Position numbers and translations under genes: made by a program. A stretch of 64,000 bases of DNA from Pseudomonas putida (GTDB lineage: Bacteria > Pseudomonadota > Gammaproteobacteria > Pseudomonadales > Pseudomonadaceae), in contig CP124529.1 in NCBI GenBank assembly GCA_029953615.1, forward strand, positions 124,001 to 188,000, in the 5' to 3' direction. How positions within the stretch are numbered: the first letter of the stretch is position 1; each line of letters begins with the position of its first letter. Under the pieces are notes generated by a model. The model did no database searches. It saw nothing but the letters and a program-made list of their open reading frames with translations, and was not told the DNA's origin. This document shows, piece after piece, positions 56,899 through 64,000 of this stretch.

Positions 56899-57181
56899 AG
56901 GCCTCAACCCGGGCCTTCAACTTCTGCCCTGGACGAAAGGTGACGACGCGCCGTGCGGTGATCGGGATTTCTTCCCCTGTCTTGGGGTTGCGGCCCGGCC
57001 GCTGGCGTTTGTCGCGAAGGTCGAAGTTGCCGAAACCGGACAGCTTGACCTGCTCGTTCTCTTCAAGTGCGTGCCGAATTTCTTCAAAAAACAGCTCGAC
57101 CAGCTCCTTGGCCTCACGCTTGTTAAGCCCCAGCTCCTCGTACAGCCTTTCGGCCATCTCAGCTTTCGTCAGAGCACCCAT
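56879..57181 (-). CDS. ihfA: Integration host factor subunit alpha
   Basis: The 100-residue protein reads [20 protein letters not shown] and carries the DNA-intercalating arm [20 protein letters not shown], typical of IhfA. With IhfB it bends DNA at specific sites. It lies four bases after pheT, the same operon as in E. coli (pheST-ihfA). Confidence 0.97.
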
Positions 57182-57185
57182 GCCG

Positions 57186-59567
57186 TTATTTCCTTAACGT
57201 GGTGTTCAACCTTTGTTCGAGCGAGGTGAGGATGTTTTGCAGGGTAGTGTTCACCTCATCGTCGTTAAGAGTGCGCGATGGATGCTGCCAGGTCAAGCCA
57301 ACGGCAAGGCTTTTTCTATCAGGATCAATGCCTTTACCTTGGTAGACGTCAAACAGCCTGAGGTCTGTAAGCCATTCGCCTGCATTGTCACGAATTACTT
57401 CAAGCACCGCGCTAGAAGCTACATCACGTCCTGCGATCAAAGCCAGGTCACGACGGGTTTCCGGGAACTTGGACAGCTCGCTGAATTTCGGCAGGCGGCC
57501 TTCGACCACATCACCCAGCACCAGCTCGAACAGGAACACCGGGCGGTCCAGGTCCAGGGCTTTGGCCAGCTCTGGGTGAATGGCGCCGAGGTAGCCGACC
57601 AGCTTGCCGTCACGCTCGATGGCGGCGGTCTGGCCTGGGTGCAGGGCTGGGTGCTTGCCGGCGCTGAAGGTGAAGTCGCTCAGGGCGCCGGAGTAGCCCA
57701 GCAGGGCTTCCACGTCGGCTTTAACGTCGAAGAAGTCGACGCTGTCGCGGCCGTTGGCCCAGCCTTCTGGCAGGCGGCTGCCGGTGACAACGCCGGCGAT
57801 CATCGGCTGCTGCTGCAGGTCGCCGAGCTGGCCGACGAAGCGCAGGCCGCTTTCGAACAGGCGCACGCGGTCTTGCTGGCGGTTCAGGTTGTGCTGCAGT
57901 GCCTTGACCAGGCCCGGCCACAGGGACGCGCGCATGGCGGCCATGTCGCTGGAGATGGGGTTGGCCAGCAGCAGCGGCTCTACGCCCGGGCTGAACAGTT
58001 CGAACAGTTTCGGGTCGATGAAGCTGTAGGTGATGGCTTCCTGGTAGCCGCGGGCAACCAGCAGGCGGCGCAGGGTCGGCAGGTCACCGCGAGTTTCCGG
58101 CTTGCCCTGGGGGGCCAGGCGGGCTTGCGGGTAGCGAACCGGCAGGTTGTTGTAGCCATACAGGCGGGCCAGCTCTTCGATCAGGTCCACTTCCAGGCTG
58201 ATGTCGAAGCGGTGGCTTGGGACGTTGACGGTCCACTGCCCTTCCCCGTTACGAGTCGTGGTCAGTTCCAGGGCGTTGAGCAGTTGCTCGACCTGGGCTG
58301 GGTCCATTTCCATGCCGAGCATCTGGGTGATGCGTTCGGCGCGCAGGGTGACCGGGGCCACTTGCGGCAGGTGCTGTTCGCTGACGGCTTCGACCACCGG
58401 GCCGGCTTCGCCGCCGACGATGTCCAGCAGCAGCTGGGTGGCGCGCTCCATGGCTTCGCGGGCCAGCTGCGAGTCCACACCGCGCTCGTAGCGGTGCGAG
58501 GCGTCGGTGTGCAGGCCGTAGGAGCGGGCTTTACCGGCGACGGAAATCGGCTCGAAGAAGGCGCTTTCCAGGAACAGGTCGCGGGTTTTCTCGGTGTTCA
58601 CACCGCTGTGCTCGCCACCCATGACGCCGGCGATGGCCAGGGCGCGGGTGTGGTCGGCGATGACCAGGGTGTCGGCGCGCAGGGCCACTTCCTGGCCGTC
58701 GAGCAGGACGAGCTTCTCGCCCTCTTCAGCCATGCGTACGCGGATGCCGCCGTTGATTTCTGCCAGGTCGAAGGCGTGCATCGGCTGGCCGAGTTCGAGC
58801 ATCACGTAGTTGGTGATGTCGACGGCTGCGTCGATGCTGCGCACGTCGCTGCGGCGCAGGCGCTCGACCATCCACAGCGGGGTCGGCTTGCTGAGGTCGA
58901 CGTTGCGGATGACACGGCCCAGGTAACGTGGGCAGGCAGCCGGGGCGCTGACTTCGACCGGGCGCACTTCGTCGTGGGCAGCCGCTACGGCTGGCACTAC
59001 CGGGCGGGTGACCGGGGTGTCGTACAGGGCGCTGACGTCGCGGGCCAGGCCTGCGATGGACAGGCAGTCGCCGCGGTTGGGGGTGAGGCCGATTTCGATG
59101 CTGGCGTCGTCCAGGCTCAGGTACTGGCGAATGTCTTCGCCAACCGGGGCGTCCGCAGCCAGTTCCAGCAGGCCGTCGTTCTCTTCGCTGATCTGCAGCT
59201 CGGCAGCCGAGCACAGCATGCCGAAGGACTCGACGCCGCGCAGCTTGGCCTTCTTGATCTTGAAGTCGCCTGGCAGTTCGGCGCCGATCATGGCGAACGG
59301 AATCTTGATGCCTGGGCGGGCGTTAGGGGCGCCGCACACGACCTGGAAGGTTTCCTGGCCGTTGCTTACCTGGCACACGCGCAGCTTGTCGGCGTCCGGG
59401 TGTTGTTCGGTGGCGAGGATCTCGCCGACGACGATGCCGCTGAACTGGCCGGCAGCGGGGGTAACGCTGTCGACTTCCAGGCCGGCCATGGACAGGCGGG
59501 CGACCAGTTCGTCACGGGAGACTTGCGGGTTTACCCAACCGCGCAGCCACTGTTCACTGAATTTCAT
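57186..59567 (-). CDS. pheT: Phenylalanyl-tRNA synthetase beta subunit
   Basis: The 793-residue protein has the normal length and domain order: an N-terminal tRNA-binding EMAP-like domain ([20 protein letters not shown]), B3/4 editing and B5 domains, a catalytic-like core, and a C-terminal FDX-ACB domain ([20 protein letters not shown]). With PheS it forms the (alpha-beta)2 enzyme that charges tRNA-Phe. The start follows AGGAGAACAGC. Confidence 0.97.
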
Positions 59568-59598
59568 GCTGTTCTCCTAGAATGTGCGTCGATTGGGC

Positions 59599-60678
<1,080 letters not shown>

Positions 60679-60724
60679 TCAATGCCCGACGGCGCTAGCG
60701 CCGCCGGGTGATTGTCGCGGGTAC

Positions 60725-61081
60725 TTAAGCCAGAACGGCTTTAGCTTTCTCGACAATCGCAGCAAACGCCGCTTTTTCGTTCACTGCCAGATCGGCCAGA
60801 ACCTTACGGTCGATTTCGATCGAAGCCTTTTTCAGGCCAGCAATCAGACGGCTGTAGGACAGACCGTTGGTGCGGGCACCGGCGTTGATACGAGCGATCC
60901 ACAGTGCGCGGAACTGACGCTTCTTCTGACGACGGTCACGGTAGGCATATTGACCAGCCTTGATGACAGCCTGCTTGGCAACGCGGAATACGCGCGAGCG
61001 TGCACCGTAGTAGCCTTTAGCCAGTTTCAGAATTTTCTTGTGACGCTTACGAGCGATGACGCCACGCTTAACACGAGCCAT
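60725..61081 (-). CDS. rplT: Ribosomal protein L20
   Basis: The 118-residue protein begins [20 protein letters not shown] and has [20 protein letters not shown], full-length bacterial L20. It is an early-assembly protein of the 50S subunit, and in E. coli it represses the infC-rpmI-rplT operon. It lies 27 bases after rpmI. Confidence 0.98.
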   Translation of the reverse strand: MARVKRGVIARKRHKKILKLAKGYYGARSRVFRVAKQAVIKAGQYAYRDRRQKKRQFRALWIARINAGARTNGLSYSRLIAGLKKASIEIDRKVLADLAVNEKAAFAAIVEKAKAVLA

Positions 61082-61108
61082 GAGTAACTTCCTCTATCTA
61101 AACCAGAA

Positions 61109-61303
61109 TTAACGTACGCGCAGCATGCGCTCGACTTTTGCCACGTCAGACGGGTGCAGCAGGCTGGCACCGCGCAGTTGACGCTTACGCTTGGTCGACA
61201 TTTTGGTCAGGATGTGGCTCTTGAAAGCGTGCTTGTGCTTGAAGCCGGAAGCGGTCTTCAGGAAGCGCTTCGCAGCACCGCTCTTGGTTTTCATTTTTGG
61301 CAT
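61109..61303 (-). CDS. rpmI: Ribosomal protein L35
   Basis: From ATG 61303 ([20 protein letters not shown]) the protein has 64 residues, the standard length; an ATG five codons upstream is not the family start. GGAG precedes it. It is a 50S subunit protein, in the conserved infC-rpmI-rplT order. Confidence 0.98.
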   Translation of the reverse strand: MPKMKTKSGAAKRFLKTASGFKHKHAFKSHILTKMSTKRKRQLRGASLLHPSDVAKVERMLRVR

Positions 61304-61364
61304 GTTGGAACTCCGCATTCGATAAAATTACACAATAATCATCAGGCCTGCCGTGCCCGGGAGA

Positions 61365-61916
61365 TTACTTCTTCTTTTTGGGGGCGATGACCATCATAAG
61401 CTGGCGTCCTTCCATCTTCGGATGCTGCTCAACAGAGCCGTATTCGGCAAGGTCGGCTTCGACCCGCTTCAACAGCTCCATGCCCAGCTCCTGGTGGGCC
61501 ATCTCACGGCCGCGGAATCTCAGAGAGATCTTGGCCTTGTCCCCATCGGTAAGGAAACGTACCAGGTTGCGTAGTTTTACCTGGTAATCCCCTTCTTCCG
61601 TCCCTGGACGAAACTTGATTTCTTTGATCTGGATCTGTTTCTGGTTTTTCTTGGCTTCGTTGGCCTGCTTCTTCTTCTCGAAGAGGTGCTTGCCGTAGTC
61701 CATCACCTTGCAGACAGGCGGTACCGCGTCTGCAGAGATCTCCACCAGATCCAGCTTCGCTTCTTCAGCGATACGAAGCGCTTCATCAATCGAGACGATG
61801 CCAACCTGCTCGCCATCAGCGCCAATTAACCGAACCTCGCGGGCCGAGATATTCTCGTTGATCGGGGCCTTCGGTACAGCACGCTTATCGTTTCTCATTT
61901 CACGCTTAATAGTCAT
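61365..61916 (-). CDS. infC: Translation initiation factor IF-3
   Basis: The protein has the IF-3 N-domain ([20 protein letters not shown]), a basic linker ([20 protein letters not shown]) and the C-domain ending [11 protein letters not shown]. From ATG 61916 it has 183 residues and overlaps the thrS stop (TAATG). However, GGAG sits only two bases before that ATG and eight before ATT at 61910-61908, and infC genes classically start at AUU to allow autoregulation by IF-3. The true start is therefore probably ATT 61910 (181 residues). Confidence 0.96.
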   Translation of the reverse strand: MTIKREMRNDKRAVPKAPINENISAREVRLIGADGEQVGIVSIDEALRIAEEAKLDLVEISADAVPPVCKVMDYGKHLFEKKKQANEAKKNQKQIQIKEIKFRPGTEEGDYQVKLRNLVRFLTDGDKAKISLRFRGREMAHQELGMELLKRVEADLAEYGSVEQHPKMEGRQLMMVIAPKKKK

Positions 61917-63838
61917 TACTCCGATTCTTGGCGTCCACGCCGGGAAACCGCTTGTGTCAGGAGCTCAGCGAACTGGGCGACGGGCATGGAGCCCAGGTCT
62001 GCGCCTTCGCGAGTACGCACAGCGACGGTTCGTGTTTCGACTTCGCGATCCCCTATAACCAAAAGGTACGGGACCTTGAGCAAAGTATGCTCGCGGATTT
62101 TAAAGCCGATCTTCTCATTTCTCAAGTCCGACTTGGCACGGAAACCGCTACCGTTCAGGGTATTTTCCACCTCGAGGGCGAAATCGGCCTGCTTGTCGGT
62201 GATGTTCATGATCACGGCCTGGGTTGGTGCCAGCCAGGCCGGGAACACGCCAGCGTAGTGCTCGATCAGCATGCCGATGAAGCGCTCGAACGAACCGAGG
62301 ATGGCGCGGTGCAGCATGACCGGGCGCACTCGGCTGTTATCTTCGGCGATATAGCTGGCATCCAGGCGTTCTGGCAGGTTCGGGTCGTACTGCAGGGTAC
62401 CGCACTGCCAGTTACGGCCGAGGCAGTCGCGCAGGGTGAACTCGATCTTCGGGCCGTAGAAGGCGCCCTCGCCCGGCTGGTATTCCCACTCCAGCCCCGA
62501 CTCGTTCAGGGCGTCGGCCAGCGCGCCTTCGGCACGGTCCCACAGCTCTTCGGAACCCACGCGCTTGGCCGGGCGGGTCGACAGCTTCATGGCGATGTCG
62601 GTGAAGCCGAAGTCCTTGTACACGTCCAGGGTCAGCTTGATGAAGTCAGCGGCCTCTTTCTTCACCTGTTCTTCGGTGCAGAAGATGTGCGCGTCGTCCT
62701 GCACGAAGCCACGCACGCGCATGATGCCGTGCAGGGCGCCGGACGGCTCGTTACGGTGGCAGGCACCGAACTCGGCCAGGCGCAGCGGCAGGTCGCGGTA
62801 GCTCTTCAGGCCCTGGTTGAACACCTGCACGTGGCACGGGCAGTTCATCGGTTTTACCGCGTAGTCACGGCTTTCCGACGAAGTGGTGAACATGTTTTCG
62901 GCGTAGTTGGACCAGTGGCCGGAACGCTCCCAGAGGATGCGGTCGACAACCTGCGGGGTCTTGATTTCCTGGTAGCCGTTGACGCGCTGGACCTGGCGCA
63001 TGTACTGCTCGAGCACCTGGTACACGGTCCAGCCGTTGGCGTGCCAGAACACCATGCCCGGGGCTTCTTCCTGCAGGTGGAACAGGTCGAGCTGCTTGCC
63101 GATCTTGCGGTGGTCGCGTTTTTCGGCTTCTTCGATGCGCTGGATGTACGCAGCCAGCTGCTTCTTGTCGGCCCAGGCGGTGCCGTACACGCGTTGCAGC
63201 TGTTCGTTCTTGGCATCACCGCGCCAGTAGGCACCGGACAGCTTGGTCAGCTTGAATGCCTTGAGGAAGCGGGTGTTCGGCACGTGCGGGCCACGGCACA
63301 TGTCGACGTATTCTTCGTGGTAGTACAGGCCCATAGCCTGCTCGTCCGGCATGTCTTCGACCAGGCGCAGCTTGTAGTCTTCGCCACGGGCCTTGAACAC
63401 GTCGATGACTTCGGCACGCGGGGTCACCTTCTTGATGACGTCGTAGTCCTTGTCGATCAGCTCCATCATGCGCTTTTCGATGGCGGCCATGTCTTCAGGG
63501 GTGAAGGGGCGCTCGTAGGCGATGTCGTAGTAGAAGCCTTCGTCGATGACCGGGCCGATGACCATCTTGGCGGTCGGGTACAGCTGCTTCACGGCGTGGC
63601 CGACCAGGTGGGCGCACGAGTGACGGATGATCTCCAGTCCCTCTTCATCTTTAGGGGTGATGATCTGCAGGGTGGCGTCGTTGCTGATCAGGTCGCAGGC
63701 ATCGACCAGCTTGCCGTCGACCTTGCCGGCCACGGTGGCCTTGGCCAGGCCGGCGCCGATGGAAGCGGCGACTTCGGCTACGGATACGGCGTGATCGAAC
63801 GAACGTTGACTGCCATCGGGAAGAGTAATAACGGGCAT
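61916..63838 (-). CDS. thrS: Threonyl-tRNA synthetase
   Basis: From ATG 63838 ([20 protein letters not shown]) the protein has 640 residues, the standard length; the frame is open 11 codons further. It has the TGS domain, the editing domain with [16 protein letters not shown], class II motif 2 ([20 protein letters not shown]) and motif 3 ([20 protein letters not shown]), plus the anticodon-binding end. AGAGGAGG precedes the ATG. It overlaps infC by one base and leads the operon. Confidence 0.98.
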   Translation of the reverse strand: MPVITLPDGSQRSFDHAVSVAEVAASIGAGLAKATVAGKVDGKLVDACDLISNDATLQIITPKDEEGLEIIRHSCAHLVGHAVKQLYPTAKMVIGPVIDEGFYYDIAYERPFTPEDMAAIEKRMMELIDKDYDVIKKVTPRAEVIDVFKARGEDYKLRLVEDMPDEQAMGLYYHEEYVDMCRGPHVPNTRFLKAFKLTKLSGAYWRGDAKNEQLQRVYGTAWADKKQLAAYIQRIEEAEKRDHRKIGKQLDLFHLQEEAPGMVFWHANGWTVYQVLEQYMRQVQRVNGYQEIKTPQVVDRILWERSGHWSNYAENMFTTSSESRDYAVKPMNCPCHVQVFNQGLKSYRDLPLRLAEFGACHRNEPSGALHGIMRVRGFVQDDAHIFCTEEQVKKEAADFIKLTLDVYKDFGFTDIAMKLSTRPAKRVGSEELWDRAEGALADALNESGLEWEYQPGEGAFYGPKIEFTLRDCLGRNWQCGTLQYDPNLPERLDASYIAEDNSRVRPVMLHRAILGSFERFIGMLIEHYAGVFPAWLAPTQAVIMNITDKQADFALEVENTLNGSGFRAKSDLRNEKIGFKIREHTLLKVPYLLVIGDREVETRTVAVRTREGADLGSMPVAQFAELLTQAVSRRGRQESE

Positions 63839-63962
63839 GGCGCCTCCTCTCCTAGTGGTGACCCCTACCAAAGGTCACGTGGGTTGGGATGAGCCAGTAC
63901 AAGATCCGACCTGCCTTCCCGCAAAGGAAGCCTGCCTCACAGTGGCAGAAGCCTTTCGGCTT
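63839..63962 (-). promoter_or_regulatory. Hairpin-rich thrS leader
   Basis: On the minus strand the untranslated leader can form four hairpins: AAGCC/GGCTT with a GAAA tetraloop (63949-63962), CTGCC/GGCAG (63932-63948), CTTCC/GGAAG (63915-63930) and GTGACC/GGTCAC (63858-63878), the last next to the ribosome site. E. coli thrS is autoregulated by ThrRS binding to tRNA-like leader hairpins. A comparable operator here is inferred. No T-box is expected or seen. Confidence 0.5.
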
Positions 63963-64000
63963 GCAAGGGACGAACCAGAGTGACTGGAAAGAAAAAAGAT

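Noticed and set aside
61928..63892. 654-codon open frame antisense to thrS
   Set aside because: Same reason: thrS has full family motifs and length; the antisense frame has none.

Overview
The window looks like a chromosome segment from the Pseudomonas putida group. The evidence is the gene order thrS-infC-rpmI-rplT-pheS-pheT-ihfA-merR-tRNA-Pro at the right end, many putida-type REP elements (CTGTGGGAGC...GCCGGTGCC), GC-rich codon use and Pseudomonas-specific small proteins.

Layout. (1) 1-10.3 kb is a type VI secretion (T6SS) core cluster: tssA and tagO on the minus strand, then tssB-C-E-F-G-tagH-tssJ-K-L on the plus strand. tssM and tssH/clpV are not in the window and may lie to the left. 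(2) 10.4-20.1 kb is the secreted module: hcp, vgrG, a DUF4123 adaptor, a VasX-like membrane effector and three tandem immunity-like membrane proteins. Two 51-codon in-frame 'collapsed' effector remnants sit between the immunity copies. Five genes here (tagO, tssG, tagH, the effector with two lesions, and the third immunity copy) carry frameshifts at short homopolymer runs. I saw no frameshift in the genes of the other 44 kb, so this system is either decaying or affected by local sequence errors.

(3) 20.1-28.3 kb holds metabolic and regulatory genes: a SAM methyltransferase, an OsmC-YcaO fusion, a LysE exporter divergent from an Lrp regulator, and a LysR regulator divergent from a PhyH dioxygenase plus an amino acid permease. 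(4) 28.4-35.8 kb is a non-phosphorylative sugar-acid pathway: an IlvD/Edd aldonate dehydratase, a GguC/AraD1-type 2-keto-3-deoxy-acid dehydratase, a ketoglutarate semialdehyde dehydrogenase, an MFS importer and a FadR-type GntR regulator. Two sites matching the FadR-family consensus lie in the divergent promoter. (5) 35.8-40.7 kb has glutaminase, a GAF-GGDEF diguanylate cyclase, an HD hydrolase and two small Pseudomonas proteins, the first preceded by a cloverleaf-like RNA.

(6) 40.8-55.9 kb is a defence island next to tRNA-Pro: an HNH endonuclease, a two-gene system best read as type III Druantia (druH-druE), and an AT-rich three-gene operon (DNA methyltransferase, GHKL/MORC-like ATPase, unknown protein with a possible HEPN-like end). 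I cannot assign that operon to a named system, and it is the best candidate for something undescribed. (7) 56.3-64 kb is the conserved translation operon, with an intrinsic terminator before pheS and a hairpin-rich thrS leader.
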